NCBI GenBank assembly: GCA_947648875.1
Contig: CANSPM010000033.1
Coordinates: 1-44,188, forward strand
Direction: 5' to 3'
DNA from: an uncultured Lachnospiraceae bacterium
Lineage (GTDB): Bacteria; Bacillota; Clostridia; Lachnospirales; Lachnospiraceae
DNA: 44,188 nucleotides
Shown piece by piece: positions 33,571 through 41,070 of this stretch; positions within the stretch are counted from its first letter, which is position 1; each line of letters begins with the position of its first letter. The position numbers and the translations under genes were made by a program. Below the pieces are notes generated by a model, which worked only from the letters and a program-made list of their open reading frames with translations, had not been told where the DNA came from and ran no database searches.

Positions 33571-33672
33571 GATGGGTTTTGGTAGAGCGGAGGACAGAAC
33601 TTGAGCAGGAATAGGAAGGGTTTTGACAGAGCGGAGGACAGAACTTGAATAGGAATAGGAAGGTTTTTTGCT
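33541..33672 (+). repeat. 44-bp tandem repeat across the prkC stop and rsgA leader
   Basis: Three successive units (33541, 33585 and 33629, period 44 bp) contain GAGCGGAG-A-AGAA, then TTGAGCAGGAATAGGA and GGGTTTTG; the third is partial and changes to TTGAATAGGAATAGGA. The first unit encodes the last residues and stop of PrkC and the last supplies the AGGAAGG ribosome site of rsgA. Changes in unit number would alter only the spacer between the two genes. Confidence 0.8.
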
Positions 33673-33673
33673 G

Positions 33674-34558
33674 ATGCGGGGAAAAATCATAAAGGGCATT
33701 GGGGGATTCTATTATGTGCATGTGCCCGGGCAGGGAATTTATGAGTGCAGGGCCAAAGGGATTTTCCGCAAGGAGCAGGTTAAGCCCCTGGTGGGGGATG
33801 ACGTGGAGATTGATCTGCTCAGTGAGGCGGAGAAGACTGGTAATATCCGCGTCCTTTTGCCCCGGTCCAGCCAGTTGGTCCGTCCCGCCGTGGCCAACGT
33901 GGACCAGGCTCTGGTCATTTTTGCGATCACCCATCCCCAGCCCAATTTTAATCTTCTGGATCGTTTTCTGGTTATGATGAGACAGCAGGGGCTTCCCTGC
34001 ATCGTGTGTCTGAACAAAGTGGATCTGGACAGTGAGGGAAAGGGGCAGACTTACGCGGATATTTACAGTGCCTGCGGCTACACTTCCCTGACAGTCAGCG
34101 CTGCCGAAAAGCAGGGTATAGACTGCCTGAAAGATCTGCTGAAAGGCCAGACTACCACGGTGGCGGGGCCCAGCGGTGTGGGCAAATCCTCTCTGGTGAA
34201 CTGCCTGCAGTCGGACACGGTGATGGAGACCGGTGAGATCAGCGAGAAGATTGAGAGAGGAAAACATACTACCAGGCACAGTGAGCTCATTGCTCTGGGT
34301 GAGAATACTTATATTCTGGATACGCCGGGTTTCAGTTCGCTGGGACTGTTTGACCTGGAGAAGGAACAGCTGGCGGGGTACTACCCGGAATTTCAGGACT
34401 ATGACATCTCCTGCCGCTTTGGGGGCTGTACCCACACCGCAGAGCCGGGATGCGCCGTCAAACAGGCACTGGAACAGGGACGGATCAGCACAATGCGGTA
34501 TGAGAATTATTGTCAGCTGTTTGAGGAATTGAAGACGAAAAAGCCCATATACAGGTGA
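33674..34558 (+). CDS. rsgA: Ribosome small-subunit-dependent GTPase A
   Basis: The start is ATG 33674, 10 nt after AGGAAGG, chosen over an in-frame TTG at 33668. The 294-aa protein has an N-terminal OB fold (GKIIKGIGGFYYVHVPGQGI). The circularly permuted GTPase order follows: NKVDL first, then GPSGVGKSSLVNCL (165-178), KHTTRH switch and DTPGFSSLGL. The C-terminal zinc knuckle is CRFGGCTHTAEPGCAV. It assists late 30S maturation. The prpC-prkC-rsgA order is standard; the usual next genes rpe and thiN are missing here. Confidence 0.93.
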   Translation: MRGKIIKGIGGFYYVHVPGQGIYECRAKGIFRKEQVKPLVGDDVEIDLLSEAEKTGNIRVLLPRSSQLVRPAVANVDQALVIFAITHPQPNFNLLDRFLVMMRQQGLPCIVCLNKVDLDSEGKGQTYADIYSACGYTSLTVSAAEKQGIDCLKDLLKGQTTTVAGPSGVGKSSLVNCLQSDTVMETGEISEKIERGKHTTRHSELIALGENTYILDTPGFSSLGLFDLEKEQLAGYYPEFQDYDISCRFGGCTHTAEPGCAVKQALEQGRISTMRYENYCQLFEELKTKKPIYR

Positions 34559-34654
34559 CTCAGACAGGCCGGGACGTACTGGCTTGGCAAATAGATAACC
34601 TTGTAATGGAATGGCGGGGAAAATACAAGAAAAGCTGAAGGAGACAAAGATAAT

Positions 34655-34681
34655 ATGAAACGGGGCATAGTAATTTGTTAA
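34655..34681 (+). pseudogene. Possible 5' stub of thiN, cut off after eight codons
   Basis: A strong site (CTGAAGGAGACAAAG) precedes an ATG that encodes MKRGIVIC and then stops. This reads like the start of thiamine pyrophosphokinase, which follows rsgA in many Firmicutes. From about 34679 the sequence turns AT-rich and unlike the core, as at an insertion junction. The identification rests on eight residues and synteny only. Confidence 0.35.
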
Positions 34682-34911
34682 CCTTTTTCATGTATTTTAA
34701 TGTATCTCCATTTATCTCTATAAAGCCTTATTCAATCAATGTTTGAGCAAGTTCAAAGTAGCATATATCTCTATATAAGACCAGCTATGAAAAGTCAAGT
34801 CTAAATTAGCAAAAAATTTATTTTCCGTATCAGTGGTAAAAAAGGGTAACTTTAACAAAGCTCCCTAGGGGTGCATTTTTCAAGTACTATTGATATTAGT
34901 ATACAGACCGC

Positions 34912-36077
34912 CTATTCGAGGCTGAATTCTACATTGTCAGTGAGCATCTTCCAGATGACCCTGACGAGTTTGCCGGGACAGTGGCCGAGGGCATTGTAGT
35001 ATGACCGCCCTCTGCTCTCTTGGCATCGTAGTAAGCCTTGAAAGTGGCATTGTTCTTTACAACATTATGGGCTGTATTCATAAGCGCATAGCGGAGAACC
35101 TTAGAGCCTCTTTTAGACATTCTGGTTCTCTTGGCTTGGAAGTTTCCTGACTGATATACCGTCGGATCCAGACCAGCAAATACAAGCAGCTTGTTGGGGG
35201 TGGGAAAGCGGTGGATATCGCCAACTTCGCCCAGGATCATCCCGCCATTCACAAAACCAATACCGGGGATGGTCATAATGACAGAGTGCAGGCAGGTGAC
35301 AAGGTTTGCCATTTCAAGCTCTGTCTCAAATAACTGTGAATCCAATAACTCAATCTGTATGATAGTCTGAGTTATCTGGATAGATAAAGGGCTGTCGTTT
35401 AAGCCGACAGACTTCTGTGCGAGAACTCTTAATTCCCTCGCCATCTCTTTTGTGAAATGACCTCGCGAGTTTTTCACCAGCAGATTGGAGAGATGAGTCA
35501 TATGCATGGAAGCAATGTCTTTTGGCATAGGGGCCTCTTTTAAGAGGGCATAGACAGCTTTCTGGTGCAGGCCGGATTTGAAGAAATACTGGAGCTCCGG
35601 GAAGACCTGGTCGACATAGGAAGTCAGCTGTATTTTTGAGCGCGTACGCTGTTTAAGGGTCTTCTGGCGGAACCTGCCAAGTTCCTTGAGCTCAATGTAG
35701 TCGAGATCCTTTAAGGAGGAAAACCTAAGAGAGTCCTGCATCATAAGAGTTTTGGCAATAACAAAAGTGTCGACTTTATCAGTCTTCGTCTTGCGCACGT
35801 TGTTCTTACGCATAGTCGAAGTCTTGATGGGATTCAGAACACACACTTTGTAGCTCCTTGTAATTAGGAAACGGACAAGGTTGTCACCGTAGTGTGCCGT
35901 TGACTCAAGACCTATGATGATGCTGTCCGGATCAAGAGGATCCAGTTTGGAGAGCAGCAGATAGAAGCCATCATAGTCATTTGTGAATTTGAACGGCTCA
36001 ATGAGTATTTCGCTATCTGAGGATATGGCAGAGGCAAAATGGTTAAGTTTGGCAATGTCAATGCCTACGTAAATCAT
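34912..36077 (-). pseudogene. IS110-family DEDD transposase with C-terminal frameshift
   Basis: The start is ATG 36077 behind GGGAGG, giving [19 protein letters not shown] residues are visible: Asp in GIDIAK, Glu in [11 protein letters not shown], and two Asp in [12 protein letters not shown]. The C-terminal domain has [24 protein letters not shown] (catalytic Ser) and [11 protein letters not shown]. Near 35000-35010 the frame shifts: the open frame runs into an unrelated tail and stops at 34929, while the neighbouring frame continues with [17 protein letters not shown] and ends at 34912 as expected. The catalytic Ser lies before the break, so activity may be reduced, not necessarily lost. 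It could also be a sequencing error. Confidence 0.8.
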
Positions 36078-36125
36078 GAGGTTGTACCTCCCTTTCATAA
36101 AGTCTGATACCGTGATATCCACCAT

Positions 36126-36301
36126 CGATTATCATCGTAGACTTGATTGAAATAAGTACTCAAAGGAACAGACGTTCCGGCACATCCAGTTATAAACAAT
36201 TCAGATAAAGGTAGCGGCAATACACTCCAAGGTAAGTAGTCAAATCTACAGGAAAAAATCAAAAGTCCACAGTATCTGAGTTGTATTGATCCACGATACA
36301 A
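36126..36301 (-). other. Non-coding IS110 end upstream of transposase, possible bridge-RNA region
   Basis: This stretch lies 5' of the transposase start and has no ORF. In characterised IS110 elements the non-coding end next to the recombinase encodes a structured bridge RNA that pairs with target and donor DNA. I see short inverted segments but could not fold it, so the assignment is positional only. Confidence 0.3.
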
Positions 36302-36480
36302 TATTCGTGTATGGGATCGTACAATGATGGATGAATTATTTTTTATCGGCTAAGAAGCAGAATGTGTGTATGAGAAGACGGATAGAGGGGAATATCTGCA
36401 AGTTGCGGTGTGAGTGTGGGTGATCTGTATATTGATTAAAACGCCAATTTGGAAAAATCAGTAGCAATATTGAGTGTTCC
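36302..36480. other. Intergenic, nothing seen
   Basis: AT-rich DNA between the IS110 element and the candidate small RNA, with no ORF over 40 codons with a ribosome site and no clear hairpin. Confidence 0.4.
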
Positions 36481-36481
36481 A

Positions 36482-36574
36482 TGATATAATTTGTGTAAAT
36501 CATAGGAATGATTACCTATTGATTGATTTTGTTGTTGGGAAAAGCTGTATCCTTAAATGGGTATGGCTTTTTCT
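36482..36574 (+). ncRNA. Candidate short RNA with extended -10 and terminator
   Basis: TGATATAAT at 36482-36490 is an extended -10 box. Downstream lie a hairpin choice (AATCAT/ATGATT or ATAGG/CCTAT, 36497-36520) and a terminator-like stem AAAGC-TG-TATCC / GGGTA-TG-GCTTT at 36541-36570 followed by T. The -35 is poor. The whole would be a transcript of about 75 nt. Confidence 0.4.
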
Positions 36575-37074
36575 ATTGTCTTATTAAGAACTGAATAATT
36601 CATAGTGAGGGAGTACAGATTACATTCGATAATATACTCGGCAGAATAGCGATTTTGCGTGAGATAGATTTTTCAATTCCTAGCAAACAAGTATACTTTG
36701 ATGGGATTTTGTGGTTTCCGGTGACATGATTTTAAGAGGTATAGGATGATATTTTATATGTGTTCGGTGATAGACGATTAATGATACTGGAATTTATCTA
36801 TATTTCAAGGAATTATGCGGATTTTCAGTTATGAGATCATGTTGGTTGATGGTAGAAATGATATCTTTTATGGTTAGTTCGATATTTTGCTGATTTTATA
36901 AGGGTTTGGGGATCTTTTGATGGGTGGATTATGAGAAGGGATTTTGAGAGGGGAGAGGTTGGAAGTGTTGATTTATTGGGGGATTGGAAGAGGGGATGGA
37001 ATATTGTGACAATGTTCGGTGTAATTGAAAAATCAAGATAATTAAATCAATTATTAAAATATATAAAGAAACCC
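36575..37074. other. Long AT/G-rich non-coding stretch
   Basis: 500 bp without a credible gene on either strand. It is rich in GGGATTTT- and GGATTTT-like words and has G-rich runs towards its right end (for example GAGAGGGGAGAGG). It may be eroded accessory DNA; no repeat unit could be defined by eye. Confidence 0.4.
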
Positions 37075-37111
37075 TTGCAGTATTCGGCATCTTGAACTAC
37101 AATATGTTGTA
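37075..37111 (+). promoter_or_regulatory. Promoter and palindromic operator of the Mrr-like gene
   Basis: TTGCAG (37075-37080), a 17-bp spacer and TACAAT (37098-37103) form the promoter. The palindrome TACAA-TATG-TTGTA (37098-37111) overlaps the -10, as an autorepressor or control-protein site would. Confidence 0.5.
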
Positions 37112-37133
37112 CAGGTAAAGATAGGAGGGCATT

Positions 37134-37973
37134 ATGAAAAGAATTGGAATTAATGTGGAAACAATGGATACAATCAGGTATCTTTCTAAATTATCATATT
37201 TTTGTAATTCAGAAACGATTAAAACATTGAATACTTTATCTAAAATTCATACTTCAGTGCCCAATTCAATATTGACAACTGTTAGCCCTAAAGTGATAGT
37301 ACATATTGACGCATTAAACAAAGTAGTTGCACCATATCAAGAACTACATACCAATTTAGCAAACAACATTGCAATATTAGCGTCTGCTTTGAAGAATTTC
37401 TCTATTACAGATTTCGATATGTATAATGATAACATATCTGATGAAGAATCAGAAGTCAATGAGGTAGATCAGAAAATAATAGCCGAAATATTTCAAGCGG
37501 ACTTAGAAAAAACTATAGACAATGAAGAATCTCCGATTATTACGTTATCACCAATTAATGATCAGGTATTAAAATATCTTTCACAAAATCCAGAATCATT
37601 TTATCAATTGACAGATGATGATTTTGAAGTTGTGATGGCAGAAATTTATTCAAAGTTGGGTTATGATGTTACAAGAACTAAAGCGACACGAGATGGAGGA
37701 AAGGATTTAATAATCAGAATTCCTGAAGTGTTAGGAGATTTTATTTATTATGTTGAATGTAAGAAATATAATCCTAAAAGACCTATTGGAGTAGGCATTA
37801 TAAGAAATCTTGTAGGTACGATTAATACAGATAGGGTGAATGGCGGTATATTAGCAACAACATCATATTTTACCAAAGATGCAAAAAAGTTTATTTTTGA
37901 CAATAAATGGAATTGCATAATTAAAATGCATGATTATGATGCAATAAGAAATTTACTTAAAAGGGTTATATAA
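37134..37973 (+). CDS. Mrr-like restriction endonuclease (type IV-like)
   Basis: This 279-aa protein has an AGGAGGGC ribosome site. The C-terminal 120 residues are a PD-(D/E)xK nuclease of the Mrr_cat group: FYQLTDDDFEVVMAEIYSKL, then TRTKATRDGGKDLIIRI (catalytic Asp), YYVECKKY (E-x-K) and GIIRNLVGTI, then NGGILATTSYFT. The N-terminal 150 residues are helical and acidic and match nothing I recognise; they may recognise DNA or sense infection. No methyltransferase is adjacent, which fits a modification-dependent or stand-alone defence nuclease. Very AT-rich codon use differs from the core genes and suggests transfer. Confidence 0.8.
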   Translation: MKRIGINVETMDTIRYLSKLSYFCNSETIKTLNTLSKIHTSVPNSILTTVSPKVIVHIDALNKVVAPYQELHTNLANNIAILASALKNFSITDFDMYNDNISDEESEVNEVDQKIIAEIFQADLEKTIDNEESPIITLSPINDQVLKYLSQNPESFYQLTDDDFEVVMAEIYSKLGYDVTRTKATRDGGKDLIIRIPEVLGDFIYYVECKKYNPKRPIGVGIIRNLVGTINTDRVNGGILATTSYFTKDAKKFIFDNKWNCIIKMHDYDAIRNLLKRVI

Positions 37974-38201
37974 AAATTTGATAAGATATCCAATTCAAAT
38001 TTGATGAAAGGAATGATCCACTGCGGAAGAAAATACCAGGTGATGGTAACATATGCCCATTTTAATATAACAGATTTTCTACAACAAAGCTAATTATTCT
38101 CATGCAGTACATGACACGGCAATTCACCCTCCCAGCCCATGTAGCCCATTCAGTCTAAGTGGATCAGTTTCACTTAGAGAGCAATACAATCATCCCATAA
38201 A
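37974..38201. other. Intergenic, no gene seen
   Basis: Non-coding DNA between the Mrr-like gene and the bidirectional hairpin at 38202. No promoter or coding signal of note. Confidence 0.4.
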
Positions 38202-38239
38202 AAATGAGGATGTCCAGATATCCCGGAACATCCCCATTT
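38202..38239. terminator. Bidirectional terminator-like hairpin
   Basis: AAATG-A-GGATGT pairs with ACATCC-C-CATTT around an inner AT/CG-rich loop. The stem is flanked by A and T runs and can serve either strand. It separates the Mrr-like gene from the type I toxin locus. Confidence 0.5.
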
Positions 38240-38253
38240 CCTAAACTTTTCGC

Positions 38254-38282
38254 TTGCAAACAAGCAAGGAGTAGTTTATAAT
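38254..38282 (+). promoter_or_regulatory. Promoter of antisense antitoxin RNA
   Basis: TTGCAA (38254-38259), a 17-bp spacer and TATAAT (38277-38282): a near-consensus promoter stronger than that of the toxin, as usual for type I systems. Confidence 0.65.
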
Positions 38283-38288
38283 CAGTGT

Positions 38289-38405
38289 AGAAACAATCAT
38301 AGGATATTTGCCGTGTCCGATGATTGCCACCGGAAACTTAATGGTGTTGCTTTTAAGTTACAAGGCTATCCCCTATTGCCGTAGGAGATAGCCGTTTTAC
38401 TTTTT
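38289..38405 (+). ncRNA. Antisense antitoxin RNA of a type I toxin-antitoxin locus
   Basis: The RNA starts about 7 nt after TATAAT and ends at an intrinsic terminator GGCTATC (38364-38370)/GATAGCC (38387-38393) followed by GTTTTACTTTTT. Its 3' end overlaps the last codons of the convergent toxin gene (stop at 38397-38399) and its body is complementary to the toxin mRNA 3' region. This layout matches 3'-overlapping systems such as TxpA/RatA and BsrG/SR4. The exact start is inferred. Confidence 0.65.
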
Positions 38406-38477
38406 GTGGTGATCATCAAGGTATGTAAGTACCGCAAAAATCACAAGTATCAGCGTTAAGACTTCTAACGTATTCAT
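38397..38477 (-). CDS. Type I toxin: 26-aa hydrophobic membrane peptide
   Basis: The minus-strand ATG at 38477 follows GAAAGGGGGGTATGTGCA, a strong ribosome site. The peptide starts MNTLEVLTLILVIFAVLTYL and ends in a charged tail DDHHKK, a single membrane helix with a short polar end, as in Fst/TxpA-type and small holin-like toxins of Firmicutes. Its own promoter (38553-38581) gives a leader of about 70 nt with a hairpin over the ribosome site. The convergent antisense RNA would silence it. It was below the usual gene-calling length. Confidence 0.7.
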   Translation of the reverse strand: MNTLEVLTLILVIFAVLTYLDDHHKK

Positions 38478-38488
38478 TGCACATACCC

Positions 38489-38509
38489 CCCTTTCTGTTT
38501 CCAGAAAGG
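38489..38509 (-). promoter_or_regulatory. Hairpin partly covering the toxin ribosome site
   Basis: In the toxin mRNA, CCTTTCTG-GAAA-CAGAAAGG forms an 8-bp stem with a tetraloop; its last G residues belong to the run that makes up the ribosome site. Structure-limited translation is common in type I toxin mRNAs. Confidence 0.55.
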
Positions 38510-38552
38510 CAATCACCAGACTATCCCCATACTGTCTACACTGACTGTGAAC

Positions 38553-38581
38553 ATTCTACCATATTTGACAAGATAAGACAA
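38553..38581 (-). promoter_or_regulatory. Toxin promoter
   Basis: On the minus strand TTGTCT (38581-38576), a 17-bp spacer and TAGAAT (38558-38553) give a promoter with transcription starting near 38546. Confidence 0.55.
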
Positions 38582-39163
38582 TAACTTGTTCCGTCAAAGG
38601 TAGCGATTTGCCACCTTTGAAATTCAGTCTGACCGGACTGGACACAACGCAAATAAGAATTTTTCAGCCCTCATACATACCAGACTCCTTGATTTATAGC
38701 AATTCTTTTATAGGGACCATATGAAGCTAATTGATTATTCAGTATTCCTTACAAAAATCATATTGGAAAAGAGCTATCTCAGAGTGATTCAGTGACCACG
38801 CTATTTTATGATCCATAAGTTTAATGAAACAAAGCCAGTCTTGGTTGATGGGCTGGCTTATTATAGAATTATATGAATTGTTTCATTGGAATTATTGTCT
38901 GCACCCTATTATATTTTAGATATTTATATGTATTTTTTGGGCACAAACAGTAACTTTACAACTAATAATGCTACAGTTCACTTTAGGACTTAGCATTTAC
39001 TACTAAGTCCGTATGTAACCGTATCGCTTGCAAATAAAAAACTTTTTGGAGCAAATTTTGCTTTGATTTTTACCTATTACTCGAACGGATGAGTGAAAAA
39101 TAACTAACAAGAGTAGTCGTTGATGACTTATGTATATATAGTATAGGTGATAGATTAGGACAT
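38582..39163. other. Intergenic with three inverted repeats, no gene
   Basis: About 580 bp with no credible ORF. It holds TCAAAGGT/ACCTTTGA (38594-38601 and 38613-38620), a terminator-like AAGCCAG/CTGGCTT (38832-38859) and a perfect GGACTTAG/CTAAGTCC (38986-38993 and 39003-39010). Their roles are unknown. Confidence 0.45.
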
Positions 39164-40090
39164 TTAAATATAATGTTCTGATTTTAATTTTTTATAAAAT
39201 AACCGTCCATATTTTGATATTTGGTACACTGATGTCAAAGAAGGATTTTTTTCTATTAATTTGTATTCTTCAAAAAAAGGACATACAGTTTTATATAACC
39301 AAGAATTATTAGGAAGTATTTTATGAGATACACCAGAACAAAACTGGTCATAGTATCTAATAAAAATATTAAGGGCAAGATGTTTTGAATCATTGACATC
39401 TTGAGCTATAAATATAGAATTTAAAGGATTTAAAGGACTATTAGCAATATTGAAAGAGTCATCATGTAATTTAGTTTTCGAAAAAATATCTGATAATTCT
39501 GAAAAGGTATATTTTCCAAACATTTCTTCTGATTTAGGTTTTGCTAAACCCTCATATAGCATCGAAGCATTGTCTTGGCTTCTGACCCAACCAACTAAAT
39601 TATGATCAGGATCTAACAGTATATGATTTAATTGCGAATGAATGTTAGAAGGAATTTGATCTACATTATGGACAAACTTTACAATGTTACTTAGAATGGT
39701 TTTTTTAAATACTTCATATTTATCTTTATTAATGTTTTCAAAAATAGCACCTTCGCCTTCAGTGGCAGCTTTTGTATGTAGGAAACTTTTATCTAAGACA
39801 ATAGCAAACACGGGCATATTTTTAGAAAGAGCATACCTATATTCAAGTTCTGTATAACTTAGTCCAGAATCTTCTTCAATGGAGCCATAACGTCCACCAA
39901 GAATGAGCATATAAACATCAGATTCATCTATCCATTTTTGAATAGTTCTCATTTGAGATTTGCCAGCTTTAAATAATTCCATACCAGCAGGAATATGTCC
40001 TGCATCAAGAATAGCTTCAACAGCAGCTTGGCGTTCTTCAATGAGGTCTGTATATGTAGACGAGACAAAAACCTGTAGCTTTTTGTTCAT
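39164..40090 (-). CDS. DUF4062-domain protein, likely defence-related
   Basis: The start is ATG 40090 after AAAGGGGCAATATTA; the longer frame to 40204 begins with a hydrophobic stretch lacking a ribosome site. The 308-aa product opens with LQVFVSSTYTDLIEERQAAV, then ILDAGHIPAGMELF and SDVYMLILGGRYGSI, then SYTELEYRYALSKNMPV, the full DUF4062 pattern. This is a Rossmann-like fold related to TIR/SLOG nucleotide-sensing domains. The C-terminal 150 residues contain a winged-helix-like end (YQISKYGRLFYKKLK) but no NTPase or protease. It sits among restriction and toxin genes, so a defence role is likely though unproven. Confidence 0.7.
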   Translation of the reverse strand: MNKKLQVFVSSTYTDLIEERQAAVEAILDAGHIPAGMELFKAGKSQMRTIQKWIDESDVYMLILGGRYGSIEEDSGLSYTELEYRYALSKNMPVFAIVLDKSFLHTKAATEGEGAIFENINKDKYEVFKKTILSNIVKFVHNVDQIPSNIHSQLNHILLDPDHNLVGWVRSQDNASMLYEGLAKPKSEEMFGKYTFSELSDIFSKTKLHDDSFNIANSPLNPLNSIFIAQDVNDSKHLALNIFIRYYDQFCSGVSHKILPNNSWLYKTVCPFFEEYKLIEKNPSLTSVYQISKYGRLFYKKLKSEHYI

Positions 40091-40336
40091 TAATATTGCC
40101 CCTTTGTAGCTTTTTATAAAGTATAACACATTAGTGCATAAAACAAAATATATAATTAATAAATATTTTAGCAATGAAATCACTCTTTCAAGAATTGGAT
40201 ACATGGTAACATAGATATGCCCTGTGACACTGTATTTTGACCATATAGGGGCACTTGTGCTTGGAACAATTTATGGGTAAGTGGCGCTAAGGGGCGATTT
40301 GGGCAAATGAGAGCGTTATGAGAACAAACAGAAAGC

Positions 40337-40361
40337 AGCCCCTCCTTTTTTTGGAAGGGCT
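40337..40361 (-). terminator. Terminator-like hairpin after the toxin gene
   Basis: AGCCC-C-TCC and GGA-A-GGGCT pair around a T7 loop just after the stop of the RelE-type gene (which reads leftward). The following T run is weak. Confidence 0.45.
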
Positions 40362-40366
40362 GGAAA

Positions 40367-40702
40367 TTATTCCATATTCATCTGAGATAATTGATGCAGT
40401 TGGTCACGTTTCCCATAGATCACAGCAGTTACTTGGACTTTCATATTGGCATCATCAATCCAGAAATATATGAGGAAATTCTTCACTGGTAAACGGCGTA
40501 TCCCTTTTGTATGCCATGGTTTCTCCGATATTAGTGCTACACGTTGCGGATAATGTGAAAGTGATGAAATGGAATCTTCCAGTATATCCAGTAAATGAAG
40601 GGCAGCATCAGGAGCCTTTAGTTCATGGGTTATATAATATATGATTTCCTGTATCTGTTCTTCTGCCTGGGATGTGATTTTCACAGTATAAGTTTTATCC
40701 AT
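40367..40702 (-). CDS. RelE/ParE-family toxin
   Basis: This 111-aa protein opens with YTVKITSQAEEQIQEIIYYI, and has DILEDSISSLSHYPQRVALI, GIRRLPVKNFLIYFWID and VTAVIYGKRDQ, the usual beta-alpha fold and C-terminal strand of the RelE/ParE superfamily. The antitoxin gene immediately upstream shares one base with it (TAATG), so they are co-translated. Whether it cuts mRNA (RelE) or poisons gyrase (ParE) is not clear; R and Y residues are present near the end. Confidence 0.85.
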   Translation of the reverse strand: MDKTYTVKITSQAEEQIQEIIYYITHELKAPDAALHLLDILEDSISSLSHYPQRVALISEKPWHTKGIRRLPVKNFLIYFWIDDANMKVQVTAVIYGKRDQLHQLSQMNME

Positions 40703-41004
40703 TATAGCAACTCTTGCCTTAAATCCGCAAATACATCGGCAACAGGACGCGACTGGTCGTTTTGGGCTTGTGATAAGCCTGTCTGCATCATGGAGTCAAA
40801 TTCTTCTGTGCCCATGGAATCCAGAGCGGTAGGTTCTTTAGGCAGTGATAACGAAAAAGGGATGCTTTTGGTCATGATGATCTGCTTATACAATGCATTG
40901 ATGACAACAGAGGCAGGTAATCCAAGCTGTGACATGATGGATTCAGCCTTTTCCTTGATTTCCGGTTCAACACGGGCAAGGACATTTGCGCTTTTTGTAG
41001 CCAT
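40702..41004 (-). CDS. RelB/DinJ-family antitoxin
   Basis: This 100-aa protein has an N-terminal ribbon-helix-helix: ANVLARVEPEIKEKAESIMS, then LGLPASVVINALYKQIIM, typical of RelB/DinJ. The acidic C-terminal region (SRPVADVFADLRQELL) should bind the toxin. An AAAGGTGG ribosome site precedes the ATG. A palindrome at 41048-41070 overlaps its promoter, the expected operator for autoregulation. Confidence 0.88.
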   Translation of the reverse strand: MATKSANVLARVEPEIKEKAESIMSQLGLPASVVINALYKQIIMTKSIPFSLSLPKEPTALDSMGTEEFDSMMQTGLSQAQNDQSRPVADVFADLRQELL

Positions 41005-41036
41005 AGAAATACCACCTTTCTTTTGGGTTTGATATT

Positions 41037-41070
41037 ATTATATGCTTTTGTATAACAATTAGCAATACAA
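41037..41070 (-). promoter_or_regulatory. Promoter and operator of the antitoxin-toxin operon
   Basis: On the minus strand TTGCTA (41065-41060), a 17-bp spacer and TATAAT (41042-41037). The inverted repeat TTGTAT (41048-41053)/ATACAA (41065-41070) covers the spacer and -35. Confidence 0.6.

Larger units (their letters stand above)
34682..36301 (-). mobile_element. IS110-family insertion element (limits approximate)
   Basis: A complete-length but frameshifted DEDD transposase gene (minus strand) is flanked by non-coding ends of about 230 bp (34682-34911) and 220 bp (36078-36301). IS110 elements lack classic terminal inverted repeats, so exact ends cannot be read off. The left limit is placed where core-like sequence stops. 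A related N-terminal fragment lies at 10673-10836. Confidence 0.6.

Noticed and set aside
40091..40204. N-terminal hydrophobic extension of the DUF4062 protein
   Set aside because: No ribosome site before the first ATG, whereas AAAGGGG precedes ATG 40090, where the conserved domain begins.
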